Origin: Elusimicrobiota bacterium
GTDB taxonomy: Bacteria > Elusimicrobiota > Elusimicrobia > UBA1565 > UBA9628
Length of the DNA: 64,000 nucleotides
NCBI GenBank assembly: GCA_016212855.1
Contig: JACRDP010000019.1
Span: forward strand, 1-64,000
Direction: 5' to 3'
The position numbers were made by a program, and so were the translations under genes. This document shows, in pieces, positions 36,001 to 41,392 of the stretch (its first letter is position 1; each line of letters begins with the position of its first letter). The notes under the pieces were generated by a model. It made no database searches. It was not told the DNA's origin and saw only the letters and a program-made list of their open reading frames with translations.

Positions 36001-37265
36001 AGGTCGGGCGGCGGGGCCGCGGACGTATTGCTCGAGAACACGATGCTGTTCGGGGTGACGGCGTTGTCGGTCCAGACGTAGTCCAGCGCGCCGCCGTTGT
36101 TGCGGAACGGAGACCAACGGAAGTTGGGATAAGTCTGGTCGTTCGCGGCCAACGTCAAGTTGCTGTAGTTGCCCCAGCCGCCGCCGTCGTTGGTCGACAC
36201 CTTGACGTTCATGACGCCGCTGATCGTGTCGCTGCCGTGCCAGACCACGTGCACCATCCCGTTGGCGGTCACGGCGATGGACGGGGAGTACTGGGGGGCG
36301 ATGGAAATCGTCTGGATATTGGCCGCCGCGGACCAGTTTCCAGCCGTGTCGCGCTTGGCGTATTTGATTTGGTAGTCGCTTTCGCCCGCGTCGCGGCCAT
36401 GCCAGGCCACGTGCAGTTGGTTCGAGGCGTCGACGGCGATCACGGGCTCACGCTGGTCGTAGGCCGACGCATAGCCGGAGATGTCCTGGGTCACGCCGGT
36501 CCAAGAGGACACCGAGACGGATTTAGACGAGTAGTGGATTTGTTTGTTGTTGCCGTAGGCGACCACATGCAGCATGCCGGTGGTGTCGATCGTGAGCGAG
36601 GGATAGTGATAACTGTTGGGCGAGGTGCCGGGGCCCATGACGGTGCTGAAAGCCACCCAAAACGCGGCGCTCTGAGCCGAGCGCGAGGAGTAGCGGATCG
36701 CGTAGTCGGTGCCGTTGTTCTGGCCGGACCAGATCAGGTGAAGGACGTCATTGCCGTCGATAATAATTTGAGGATCGCCCTCGAACCCTTCGTAGGCGTT
36801 CGCGGGGATCTGCCTCCACCGACCCCACTTCGTGCCGCCCGCGGGGGACGACGAGTACTGAACTTTTGCCTCCGCGCCGCCGGCGTCGCTACAGCCCACT
36901 AGGCCCTGGCAGTTTCCGCTCCAAACAAGATGCAAGCCGTCAGCAGCGTCCACGGCCAAAGAGGGCTGGACTTGATCCTGTGCGTCGCGATCGTGGACGA
37001 TGGGGCTCGTGGACACCTGCACCCAGGTGCTGCCCTGGTCGTTGGAACGGGACAAGTAGATGTGCTGCTTGGTGGTGATCGTGTCGGTTCCCACGCGGAC
37101 AGAGTAGAGGTCGCCGTTCGAAGTCTTCACGAGCTTGCGCCCGGCCGCATCGCGCGTCCCATTCAATACGCCGGTCGAGACGACCACGGTTGCCGCGACG
37201 GCGTCGGCCGCGCAGACCGCCGCGAGGAGCAACGCCGCCAACGCCGGAGCGAAGAGTCGCCTCAT
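21021..37265 (-). CDS. Giant secreted surface protein (5,414 residues) with a type IX-like sorting domain
   Basis: Domains in order, by rough residue: signal peptide 1-24; BNR/propeller-like repeats 30-415 (LHLVWSG, LHVAWHGRD); three pectinase-like right-handed beta-helices (425-1140, 1145-2290, 2795-3560), each opening with a TCV/TCI block after LPK(S/T)L and built from coils such as SNYNSISRSTM and SSNTVTDSYI; Ig-like 2330-2460; LamG 2465-2710; fibronectin III 3600-3890 and 4060-4560; a DNRLRE-like block 3890-4060; Ig-like 4560-5110; two carboxypeptidase-regulatory-like sandwiches 5120-5310; and a C-terminal sorting domain 5310-5414 (FPNPARNSTTIRFES ... GVYLFMVKV ... KKIAVVR). The C-terminal domain and the PorV-like gene directly upstream (ATGA overlap) point to export by a type IX-related pathway and outer-surface display. 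Polysaccharide binding or cleavage, or adhesion, is plausible. No interrupting stop is seen over 16.2 kb. Confidence 0.9.
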   Translation of the reverse strand: MRRLFAPALAALLLAAVCAADAVAATVVVSTGVLNGTRDAAGRKLVKTSNGDLYSVRVGTDTITTKQHIYLSRSNDQGSTWVQVSTSPIVHDRDAQDQVQPSLAVDAADGLHLVWSGNCQGLVGCSDAGGAEAKVQYSSSPAGGTKWGRWRQIPANAYEGFEGDPQIIIDGNDVLHLIWSGQNNGTDYAIRYSSRSAQSAAFWVAFSTVMGPGTSPNSYHYPSLTIDTTGMLHVVAYGNNKQIHYSSKSVSVSSWTGVTQDISGYASAYDQREPVIAVDASNQLHVAWHGRDAGESDYQIKYAKRDTAGNWSAAANIQTISIAPQYSPSIAVTANGMVHVVWHGSDTISGVMNVKVSTNDGGGWGNYSNLTLAANDQTYPNFRWSPFRNNGGALDYVWTDNAVTPNSIVFSSNTSAAPPPDLPGGCVAGVAVNKSAGGAYYTTIQAGLNALPKSLGGNTCVFIMDNSVYSEQVTVQGFTTNGFRLLIGSDPNLATPPVVNPPAGSTAAFKIFNDSVTVQDFMVVATNTVTYGVLSSSAFVSFDRIGVDSNGKIFSAGISLSSFNVLSNSSVTVQNSTGVLLGYGTIGTSISFSTVIANAVTSKALYLVNASSNIVNQLFARNTGGFGVYLQAGSNFNSFSQSTMTSPSAGCNGGFVVDNSSWNTVDRSVVEGNLGGSDSGAVGFFSGSNRNTISSSRLSNDSGGCALMAFYPGSSSNTITGSILTNPGAHAAYMEGVANKVLFSTLTTNSVFVGNGAVVIGGTLNTVSDSVLNNISGAGVRAIPGGGGNSLVRSVATNSNSSFASVEFDAGTSSFTISSCTMDNGNGPAVHLITGSNYNAISNSTMNSNAAAVGALWIESSGTNTVTSSYMYNLAGHGALLSFGSSLNSISQSTITSGNSTYVGLFLSVNASSNTVTDTFIRNTDATAGGNAVRIVTNSNYNSISRSTMVASAASLGQGYRVLLSSANSVSFSYISGSTAVFIGQSTGTVINMNQIVATSAAGDAVHVTNGYHLTIASTSLRSPSTGRGLVLEYGNSGVFDLSTITFTGSGIGLLIANQGNITPAGSSMTFRGLGAGGTAIRFSATTPVVTTFTLVNFEDASIAVNVNAASLGAGARITMRSARGIRRGTAFETDPGGFVDWDLPDWCVDGATVKQSGGADFTGIQAAVDSLPKTLTGPTCIVFKDAVSETYLEQVTFRNFINNGSSITIMSDPLTGVRPLIAPPTNSTATFIIANASVNIQGLNIHVTNQTPYGIIASSGYVNISNVRITTDVSAGIYTAGVQLSTWSTLSFSTIVIGNAAGVVFASPAGHNTISFSTVIVNGNVSALDFNSTDSNTVTGSYLQNINGRGVNFPAGSDYNMIAQSTITTDSTGGGIYLAASATNTITGCLISNPKGDGLYIDNGSKYNTLALSSVTVDSFFVAVRVVNSDSNTVTASYIQNTSGRGMHFDTGADWNAVSLSTVISGGAGEVALYITSSDSNTMTDSYFQNLMNQAVLLQVNSNFNSISRSTMVGGNSFAGALNIDGSDWNRVSNCTMRNVTGIGALLGNGADHNDFSSSTFFSNGAGINPAAMRLVLSDSNTFTNSAFDNPGGKVVEIVTGSDNNTISMSTLTTANGGGWPALQVADSSGNLVTNSLVTTANSITISLLSGANLNTISLSTVTLTAGGAGVALSIVDGDSNTVTSSYFSSAFSHAVSLQTNADGNMISLSTMVSGGTTQDALFINASASNTVTSSLMRAPSGVGAMMAGGSHHNVITQSVMLSSGTFAEGGAGLYIFGSTNNTVSNSIMSDLNNHGAFLQNGGSNTISQSTMASATGAGRGLFIASSDANTITGSVIRNTSGDAAAIDTAHLNTISASTMIATGGSASLNLIAADSNTVTACYIENSGSRSVLLNSTSEGNVISQSTMVTNTGASPAVYLFGSALNTITGSSILNPGGGALWLQAGANYNTISQSTVIAGPGGPNAFALLLQTSLSNSVSGSYIQGSTTPVLIDNSNDTVFNSNGVMSTLAGANGVTVSASVNLFMSSNVITGGSSAAGIYLEAANTGTLILSTNTIRPGAQAGIYVKNPSATYALWITSNTILPVPSGAHDTYGIYLDGLTAGATIQNNSIYYRTPASAGGFTAYGLYFNSSVRLLIDHNRINNPGMVTGGAFVGANFISGGNASQFIFNDVHSSGTTLGSAFLLRAFTTPSLRHMNNIYSSSMVTVGSQFMVSFDAGSLSFVSDFNDYFSSNTSNNGNYGGAICQLGTGWTGGGCPTTPDLNSIAANPLWVNTAVGLEDFHPKSQEGRFTSGGFVPDSITSPTLDRADPGASFTAEPAPNGAQANLGSTGGTPEASLTFTIPIALAGPADGSFVSASTPTFSWTGTVPPSFRFKLATNVGLTALVVDTVTANSYFVSTVTLVHNTAYFWQVSNVGATGISPVYTFTVDLGSPTYSSVQVSTAIVGPFVSTGVFLSSNIVTARITVQDPNAGLVVSTGLPTGLVAQWHFDESSGTVIVDAGTSSLHGSYASGPVTPSRSSGTKGGLFFPDQTYAEVPHNTALDLQDLTIEMWIYPTLSSIGGWAGVDPNVALISKRTGAATPHPYLLKIVSGGRLCLESHHGVFRNVCTVGPVIQLQRWQHLAVTRTIIGGVVSETIYVNGVSTVTGGGPWGPASTNTEKLRIGQDSYFAGTTDRTYQGHMDEVRLYNVARSSAEILADYESDTLAAHNRSAAYNVLYSTNSGETWNYVSTANVTLSGANGTTGAQTLQASSIPFITSISSRTNLVQFVTSDMAGNVSTATYAVLVDTTSPNPPGCATVANVRQSGINASTGIVAALGTLPTTLTGPTCVVIRDSGNYSETVRVQGFNTAGNTLTIMADPALTTRPSLVPIVPGASPTGGFIIQNASVSLVNIDVNPGVAGLQYGVYSSSPNVSITSVNVINTAGFLLSNAGIAIVSGRDNAISYSTVAVAGGATLGLSLYGSTLTAVSYSSFSANGGGGASMAIVIDGGSTNTLTGVHALGVAGSGLQILNSARFNTITLSTISANGVNAALYFGNDGSSNTLSRNWIYNPSGIGAYLVGNSNSNLITLSTVTSAGGSNALTIDGSSMNTVSRCLINPLVNSAIGFYAAAKYNTIMYSTMIVSGAGVVAVNVSNGSSNTISSSYVESGAGSAVFLDFGATYNTISQSTIVSNSALAARSALEFNGAAWNLVTGSFIQNPAGHAAVLHTGSSFNTITLSTMVSAAPTATPDRYALHVVNSASNTISASYIQGSTAAYVSGSTGTTLSGNVIVSTNNGGSGVTVGDGSFGAVLSLNTISAGLQAQGIQFDVNNTGGLIVSTNTILPGSRYGIFVSSQTPGAAVWITSNTVLPQQSSARSTAGIWLFGLTSGATIQNNAVYYRQSGGTGVFFTFAVYLQKSSWLVIDHNRLNQPGVITGGNYGGVVASNTSNVIFKFNDIHDVGTYDQTRLMSLDTDSNYWTVESNIFMSSVPAGVGVGITTATIDVDVGSAVGFASDYNNFFSSNGLLGFRLSGFYASSLAAWVSATGRDANSIGAHPLWASTTPGAEDFHPLSQAGRFPGFAGDTNTSPTIDAADPAEGVGAETTVNGGVANQGSYGLTNEASRTPASPGSPLIAAVGASSITVTFTAVGADGYIVQAAPAPDFAGAVSSAAVPGSAGPLAPQGLSINTTYYLRAGAVWGGLTKYALTTPASTATLTDIPTLAGAAVTGVSTGSLTYNWLNNNPAGTAYDARVSTASNFTGNVISTLTYNFFFTTTTLAPNTTFYLSVSAVNQNGVRSAAAVTSTITLPSTPGSAAGAAFNSVNALSITVNWSSGTAVGGYNPSITAYRVALSSDGFITTLVSPSTTGLAYQFTSLVPNTTYQASVAAVGHATTFSSALPLGTTNTIAARPNLFLVQPGPAAGKDTSYGEFTDTAGLPNDPALKFGGFGEFHHGYIEFDLTGAPSAAQALSADLKLVRTATTGNDPLLELRRVTSAWTESGINSVTQPADAFESAYGFVLPGVNTTDITGLYRAWQTTTNNGLKLHSTDNSPDTSGSFASSDYLDATLRPRLEVVYSNNNFAFLTNTSIIVQWSSGSATAGYNPSPTGYQVQASTDNFATLVNSVGTYSLSNTFAGLTPNTTFQMRVRSFSGQGEPTDYSTLGSTSTLASAPVTVASTFSAVEASSFTVSWGRNNNPLSVTSYTVVFSTDPFPNSNPANLTFTTAPAAGPSYSVNGLAAFTVYYFGVSAINHNGLSSAFTSLGSTRTLPISFTPPVFAGYSGVFNSSVTATWGLVAGATGYTVLASTETLNPPVTVWASTTVFGGATTSGTPDSAPLAANTTFFFFARVNGGGASSAYAAFPATSTLASMPTILAFPTITANTILSTWTTGVPANPNGTLYELQMSTAPNFTGSVTSSATLNVFVSSSGLSPNTTYFFQVRAINNNNMPSAFSGTTSTATLAVAPATAVTTFPVIGQTSMTVTWLSGGNPLNVTSYTVVLSTDNFYPNANPGNAYIASTMPAGSPLTATFVAGTLNPDTTYYLFVAAINHENIPSAYTALGSTKTLFSVLFPAILDNQGGDAFFRKTNSGFYNVDFADSSGAQLTKFQVKASTSPNGTGTDLVAFTDVITGIAADSYTTDWALPPAVFTALYEGVTNYITVKVFNGLGNSTTNQDVFFVQKDTTAPTLNNFQAGDNTVRSAAGTLYDVDAVDMASKLSNFQYSASALKLSGDQSVIPWTDIAVVTNSTGLATDWAVNFAALGSGPTNYISVRAWDQAGTTTTIVDAFYILKDTVGPTVGLTAPAGAFVSALSAISGTAASYYPLKGTEVSVQQTPPAGPYWDGSAFISGTPVFFAATGGTSWTYAPGITFVNGTSYQVVARSSNTANLYSSTYATATFTFDQSTPTVAVTLPVPSSTISSLPAISGTAADPAYNSGLSAIEVRLRRNADGLWWNWFTETWSGVQVSSVVGTASPWGLAPSSVLQANLDDGASYFIAVRASDNATPPNAGDFLLQGATFTFTDTTSPAGSTVTAVAGTAPGSIDLTWNATGDDGNTGTILLGEYRIWYSTDSADAFSTTTAQIAFSTGMVVPGAAQSYTMTALTPGVTYYVRLFLEDGDGNWSSFSNQASTISAPSPSNSIIGHVVNASTQGITAVQIDCWNAAGALVSTVFTVADGSGTYTVTGLVGGNYKIQASWTANGITSSVWQDAIAMGSYGVDFTLEINYALATLTGTLGTLGTAGAGGYGGTGYGVAGVGALGSNYFTASHIELFQGGHQVGQVGVSENGRWTIAGLLPGTYQVRAFTAGGYTEFITVELQEGEIHVVGFVFDPLPDAKVFAFPNPARNSTTIRFESSLFPLESQVMIFDLAGNLVREIPGSQITSPSAGTYHAAWDLTNMRGENVASGVYLFMVKVRGGSDSQNAKVTKKIAVVR

Positions 37266-38263
37266 TTGACCGCCTCCGCCGGGCCGAACTTCATGCTGAA
37301 CGAGAGGCGGTGCGCGGTGCCGAGCTCGCCGTAGGGCACGAGCGCGTAGTCGAGGTTGCCGAGCTTGGTGCGCACGCCCGCGCCGAGGAACATGCCGTAG
37401 AATTCGGAAAGGCCCGAGGCCGTGCTGCCAAGGGCCTTGCCCGTGGCCGCCGTGCGCTGGTCGCCCGCGAAGGTGCGGTAGCCGGCGCGCAGGGCGAGCG
37501 GACCGAAGCCGAGATATTCGCCGCCGAAGCGGATGACGGCGCTCGAGTCGCGCGGGAAGTCCAACTGCAGACTGAGCGTGTGCGGGAACTCCTTCGTCAT
37601 GCCGTAGGCGACGCCCAAGCGCACGGTGGTCGGCAGCGGCGCGGTCTGATCGATGTACTTGATGCCCTTGCCGAGGTTCGCCACGCCGAAGCCGACCGAG
37701 ACCGGCTTTTTCTCAAATCGGTACAGGGCGCCGAGGTCGAGTGCCAAGGTCGAGGCGGCGCTCGGGCCGATGGTCTCGCGGATGAACTTCACCGTGGCGC
37801 CCAAGCCCACGGGGCCGATCTTGCGGCCGTAGCTGCCGCCGAGCGACAGCGAGGACGCGCCGAACTTTCCTTCGGGCTCCGCGGTCTCGGTGGTGCGCTG
37901 TTCGATGCCGCCGAGGCTGAGATGGGTGAGGCTCAGGCCGAACGGCCGTCGCACGAAGCCCGCCTGGGTCATCTGCACGCCCTGGACCAGAACGGCGTGC
38001 GTGAGCATGAGCTCGTAAGGCGCGGGCTTCTGCACGGGGTCGACGAAGGCGGGGTGGGCCAGACCCGCCGGGTTGTAGTGCAGAGCGGCGACGTCGTTGG
38101 CCACGGCGACGTACGCCTCACCGAGCCCCAAAGGACGCGCGCCGTAGCCCAATTGCAGGAACGGGGCGCCCGACGTGCCGGGGCCGCCGGCGAAGGAGGG
38201 AGAGGAGAGGGAAAGGCCCGCGAGGACCAGCACTAGGGGAAGGCGAGGGGAGCGCGGGAACAC
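37262..38263 (-). CDS. PorV/PorQ-like outer-membrane protein (UPF0164 type)
   Basis: A 333-residue barrel with a signal peptide (to about residue 25) and the family's N-terminal signature GAPFLQLGYGARPLGLGEAY followed by NDVAALHYNPAGLAHP. It then shows Gly-rich strands and a terminal Phe-containing strand (RLSFSMKFG). PorV is the FadL-like outer-membrane shuttle of the type IX secretion system, which hands cargo with C-terminal sorting domains from the translocon to the attachment complex. Here it is the first gene of an operon whose next gene encodes such a cargo. The start codon is GTG at 38263, and its stop overlaps the giant gene start. Core type IX genes (SprA, GldKLMN) are not in the window. 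Confidence 0.85.
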   Translation of the reverse strand: MFPRSPRLPLVLVLAGLSLSSPSFAGGPGTSGAPFLQLGYGARPLGLGEAYVAVANDVAALHYNPAGLAHPAFVDPVQKPAPYELMLTHAVLVQGVQMTQAGFVRRPFGLSLTHLSLGGIEQRTTETAEPEGKFGASSLSLGGSYGRKIGPVGLGATVKFIRETIGPSAASTLALDLGALYRFEKKPVSVGFGVANLGKGIKYIDQTAPLPTTVRLGVAYGMTKEFPHTLSLQLDFPRDSSAVIRFGGEYLGFGPLALRAGYRTFAGDQRTAATGKALGSTASGLSEFYGMFLGAGVRTKLGNLDYALVPYGELGTAHRLSFSMKFGPAEAVK

Positions 38264-38402
38264 TATTAAGGATCAGTGTGCCGCAACCGTTTGACGTTTT
38301 TGTTACGCCCGTTTGACGGCCTATAAGTGACTGAAAGGTGTAACGCAGGTCACCATTGCGGATTAGGGGTGCAGGTGCTAAACTGGTGCTCCGTTTCGAA
38401 CG

Positions 38403-39026
38403 ATGAAATCCATCCTATTCATAGGACTCGTCCTCGCGGCCTGCGCCGACGTTCCTCAAAAAAGCGCGCCCATCGACGTTGCCCCAAAAACGGAACACGC
38501 CGTCGCCGCCGCCGAGCCCGAGCCCACGACCCTCCCTGAACTACTCCGCGCGATCGAGACCGCTTACAGGAAAGGCAACTATGAAAGAGGCCTGGCCTTG
38601 GTCCAGAAGGCCTTCGAGCTCAAACAGAACGACGTGTCCTCGCTCGACCGCATAGGCTCGGTGTATTACGTTCTCGGACGCTACGGGGAAGCGCTGACGA
38701 TCTGGCAGCGGGCCCTGCCGCTGGAGAAGGATTTGAAGAAGCGGGCTGAGCTTGAGAACTCGATCGCCGTGACGCGCCGGACCCTCGGCCTCTCCGAGCC
38801 GGCGGCTATTGCCGCTATACAAAAGCCTCGGCCGAAGAAGCCCGTGAAGAAGCCCGCCCGCATCCCGCCGAAGGAGGAGATCGCGCGGCTGTACAAGGCG
38901 GGCGTGAAGTACTACACCGCGGGCGAGTACCTGCAGGCCACGACCGCATTTCTGCGCATTTTAGAGCTCGACCCCGACAACGCCGACGCCAAGAAGGCGC
39001 TCGAGCGCCTGCGGTCGGCGCCGTGA
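38403..39026 (+). CDS. TPR lipoprotein upstream of a sensor kinase
   Basis: A 207-residue protein with a lipoprotein signal (MKSILFIGLVLAACAD; lipobox LAAC, Cys14). Then come TPR-like pairs (GNYERGLALVQKAFELKQND; VYYVLGRYGEALTIWQRALP), a Lys/Pro-rich hinge (about 141-158) and a final TPR (LYKAGVKYYTAGEYLQATTA). Asp at +2 after the lipid Cys would favour inner-membrane retention under the E. coli Lol rule, if that rule applies here. It overlaps the kinase start by GTGA (39023-39026), so it may act as an envelope-side input or scaffold for that kinase. A TAAACT -10-like hexamer lies 18 bases before its ATG (38379-38384). Confidence 0.8.
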   Translation: MKSILFIGLVLAACADVPQKSAPIDVAPKTEHAVAAAEPEPTTLPELLRAIETAYRKGNYERGLALVQKAFELKQNDVSSLDRIGSVYYVLGRYGEALTIWQRALPLEKDLKKRAELENSIAVTRRTLGLSEPAAIAAIQKPRPKKPVKKPARIPPKEEIARLYKAGVKYYTAGEYLQATTAFLRILELDPDNADAKKALERLRSAP

Positions 39027-40315
39027 AGATCTCCGTCAAGCTGGCGCTCGTGCTCAGCGTGACCGTCGCGCTGTCCGTCGCGGCGGCGAGCCTCGCCTTT
39101 GTGGGCCTGCAGCGCGAGGCGCTGCGCCGCTCCGAGGCGGAGAAGGAACGGATTCTGCTCGACAGCGTGAAGAAGGTGGCCGAGGAATCGGTGCTGGCCA
39201 AGGATCCTCTGATGCTCGTATCATACCTGACGTATCTCAGGCGTGATAGACCGGAAGTGACGGGGTGCCGCGTTCTGCTCGACGGGGAATGGCAGACCGT
39301 CGGCGGCCGCTCGTCGTCCGAGGCCGGAACGCCGCGCAAAATCGAGACCACCCAACCGGTCGAAGTTTCGATCTCCGAGCGGCTTCTCGCCGAGCGCGAG
39401 AGGCGGGAGTTCGACGCGATGCTGCGCGACGTGGTCCGCATCGCGGCCGTCGCCGTCCTCGCCGGGATAGTTCTCTCCATTCCATTGAGCTGGACGATGA
39501 CGCGCCGCATCGTCGTCGTCGAGCGCGCTCTCGAGGACATCGGAGCGGGCGGCTTCGCGAAGGTCGAGGAGGTCGGCGGCTCCGACGAGCTCGCGCGGCT
39601 CGCGCAGGGCGTCAATGAGATGTCGCGCAAGCTCGGAGAGCTCGACGAGATGAAGAAGCTGCTCGTGGCCTCGGTCAGCCACGAGCTGCGCTCGCCTCTG
39701 GGCGCCATCGAAAGCCAGGTCCGCGGCATGCTGTCGGGGGAAAAGAACGTCGCGGACAGCCGCAAAAGCCTCGAGTCCATCCGCAAGCACGCCGAGCGCC
39801 TCGAGCATTTCGTGAACTCGATGCTCGAGATGTCGAAGATCGAGCGCGGCAAATTAGAGTTTTCGCCGCGAAGCGGCGAAATCGGCCCCGTCGTGGAGGA
39901 CGCCGTCCTGTTCTTCGCGCCGAAGGCCAAGGACGCCGGCCTGGCGCTGGAGGCGAAGGTCGCCCCCGGGCTGCCCGCGTTTGCGTTCGACCCGGACCTC
40001 ATCGCCCAGGTGCTCGCCAACCTCCTGTCCAACTCGCTCAAATTCACGCCGAAGGGGGGGCACGTCGTCATCAGCGCCCGGCGCACGGCCGCCGGCGTCG
40101 CCGTGACGGTCGAGGACGACGGCGTCGGCATCCCCGCGGAGGCGCTCAAGCGCATCTTCACCCCGTTCGAGCGCGTGCCCAACGAGCTTCGCGCCAACGG
40201 CACGGGCCTGGGGCTCGCCATCTCGAAGGCGGTCGTCGAACGCCACGGCGGGCGCATCGGCGTCGAGTCGGAGCCCGGGAAGGGCAGCCGCTTTACTTTC
40301 GAGCTGCCGGTTTGA
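39023..40315 (+). CDS. Membrane sensor histidine kinase with HAMP domain
   Basis: 430 residues, GTG start overlapping the lipoprotein stop. Two membrane segments (about 7-29 and 138-158) enclose a roughly 105-residue periplasmic sensor of unknown fold. A HAMP linker spans about 159-211. HisKA has the phospho-acceptor H220 in VSHELRSPLGAIES, and HATPase_c has NLLSNSLKFTP, DDGVGIP and ANGTGLGLAIS. It should sense an envelope signal, possibly via the coupled TPR lipoprotein, and phosphorylate a regulator. The two response-regulator genes directly beyond it are on the opposite strand, and one overlaps its 3' end by 23 bases. One of those lacks the phospho-Asp, so CheY-like 40997-41380 is the better direct partner. 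Confidence 0.92.
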   Translation: MKISVKLALVLSVTVALSVAAASLAFVGLQREALRRSEAEKERILLDSVKKVAEESVLAKDPLMLVSYLTYLRRDRPEVTGCRVLLDGEWQTVGGRSSSEAGTPRKIETTQPVEVSISERLLAERERREFDAMLRDVVRIAAVAVLAGIVLSIPLSWTMTRRIVVVERALEDIGAGGFAKVEEVGGSDELARLAQGVNEMSRKLGELDEMKKLLVASVSHELRSPLGAIESQVRGMLSGEKNVADSRKSLESIRKHAERLEHFVNSMLEMSKIERGKLEFSPRSGEIGPVVEDAVLFFAPKAKDAGLALEAKVAPGLPAFAFDPDLIAQVLANLLSNSLKFTPKGGHVVISARRTAAGVAVTVEDDGVGIPAEALKRIFTPFERVPNELRANGTGLGLAISKAVVERHGGRIGVESEPGKGSRFTFELPV

Positions 40316-41000
40316 CGCCGCCGTCGACGAGACGGTAGCCGACGCCGACCAAGGTCTCGAGCAGATCGCCGTACGCGCCGAGCTTGCTGCGCAGCGCCGA
40401 AACGTGGCGGTCGACGGCCCGCGAGCCCCGCGAAGCGTCGCCGCTCCAGAGCGCGTCGATGAGTCCGTGCCGCGTAAGAACGCGATTGGGATTACGCACG
40501 AACTGGAGCAGTATGTCGAACTCGAGCCGGGTCAGCTTGATCTCCCTCCCGGCGAGACGGCAGGCCCGGCTCACGGGACAGACCGAGATGCCGCCATGGT
40601 TCAAGGTCGTGTCGGCCGGGGCTTCCGGCGCGCCGCGCAGCAGCGACTGCAGGCGCGCCGCGAACATCGCGGCGTCCAGCGGCTTGAAGAAATACTCGTC
40701 GGCTCCGGCCGCGAAAGCGGCCGCGGCCTCGTCTTTGGTGTGCGGCCGGTCGGACAGCCCGACGAGGATCATGCGCTTCGTCTGCGGGTTCGCCCGCAGC
40801 GCGCGCAGAATCTCGCGGCCTTCCATGCCGGGAAGGTGCATGTTCATCAGCAGGACGTCGGGCGTCTGCTTCAGCAGCGCGTCGAGAAATTTCCCGAGGC
40901 TCGCGTGCACGCCGACGCGGTAGCCCGCGGCGGTCAGGAACTTGACCAGCTCGCGCGCCCCGACCGGATCGGTCTCGACGAGCGCGATCCGGCGGCTCAC
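40293..41000 (-). CDS. OmpR-family regulator with Asn at the phosphorylation site
   Basis: A 235-residue regulator. The receiver domain (1-118) keeps the acidic pocket only partly (E9, D11) and the switch Ser/Thr and Lys (S83, K106 in FFKPLD). The phospho-acceptor position, normally Asp in LLDxxLPG, reads LLMNMHLPG (N53; codon AAC confirmed on the strand). The DNA-binding winged helix (about 135-228) is intact: LTRLEFDILLQFVRNPNRVL and SRAVDRHVSALRSKL ending in GVGYRLVD. It is probably a pseudo-receiver regulated by protein contacts rather than phosphate, or locked in one state. It follows the CheY-like gene with an ATGA overlap and ends inside the convergent kinase gene. Confidence 0.9.
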   Translation of the reverse strand: MSRRIALVETDPVGARELVKFLTAAGYRVGVHASLGKFLDALLKQTPDVLLMNMHLPGMEGREILRALRANPQTKRMILVGLSDRPHTKDEAAAAFAAGADEYFFKPLDAAMFAARLQSLLRGAPEAPADTTLNHGGISVCPVSRACRLAGREIKLTRLEFDILLQFVRNPNRVLTRHGLIDALWSGDASRGSRAVDRHVSALRSKLGAYGDLLETLVGVGYRLVDGGVKPAARK

Positions 41001-41380
41001 GGCCGCTGTCTCTTCAGCGCGGCTTCGACGCGGGCGAGGAGGTCGGACACCACGAAGGGCTTGAGCACGTAGTCGGTCCCGCCTTCCTTGACGCCGCGCG
41101 CCAGGCTCGAGACCGCGGAGCGCACGGTGCAGAACAGGATCGGCGTGCCGGCCGCGCCGCCGCCGGCGCGGACCTTGCGGCAGAAGTCGAAGCCGACCAT
41201 GTCCGGCAGCATCACGTCGAGGAGGATCAGGTCGGGCGCGTGGGCGGAGAGGAGCTCGAGGCCCTTCTTGCCGGTGCGGGCGGCGAACACCGAGTAGCCG
41301 GCTTCGCCGAGCACGTTCTCGAGAAGGAGGCGGTACTCCTCCTCGTCCTCTACGACGAGTATTTTTTTCCCGGCGGTCAT
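40997..41380 (-). CDS. Single-domain (CheY-like) response regulator
   Basis: 127 residues, a lone receiver domain. The acidic pair is in VVEDEEE, the phospho-Asp in LILLDVMLPD (D53), the switch Thr in LFCTVRS and the Lys in VLKPFV. All functional residues are present, in contrast to the following regulator. It has no output domain, so it would act by protein interaction or as a phosphate relay, possibly to the Asn-type regulator translated with it (ATGA overlap at 40997-41000). A TATAAA hexamer (41387-41392) ends six bases before the ATG, without a Shine-Dalgarno. Confidence 0.92.
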   Translation of the reverse strand: MTAGKKILVVEDEEEYRLLLENVLGEAGYSVFAARTGKKGLELLSAHAPDLILLDVMLPDMVGFDFCRKVRAGGGAAGTPILFCTVRSAVSSLARGVKEGGTDYVLKPFVVSDLLARVEAALKRQRP

Positions 41381-41386
41381 GACCCC

Positions 41387-41392
41387 TTTATA
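41387..41392 (-). promoter_or_regulatory. -10 element of the response-regulator pair (leaderless)
   Basis: TATAAA on the minus strand ends six bases before the ATG at 41380. The six intervening bases (GGGGTC) cannot serve as a normally spaced ribosome-binding site. Confidence 0.45.

Noticed and set aside
21021-37265. Dozens of long plus-strand reading frames opposite the giant gene
   Set aside because: They are GC-rich shadow frames with Arg/Gly/His-heavy composition, no domains and no start signals. The minus-strand protein has coherent domains throughout.
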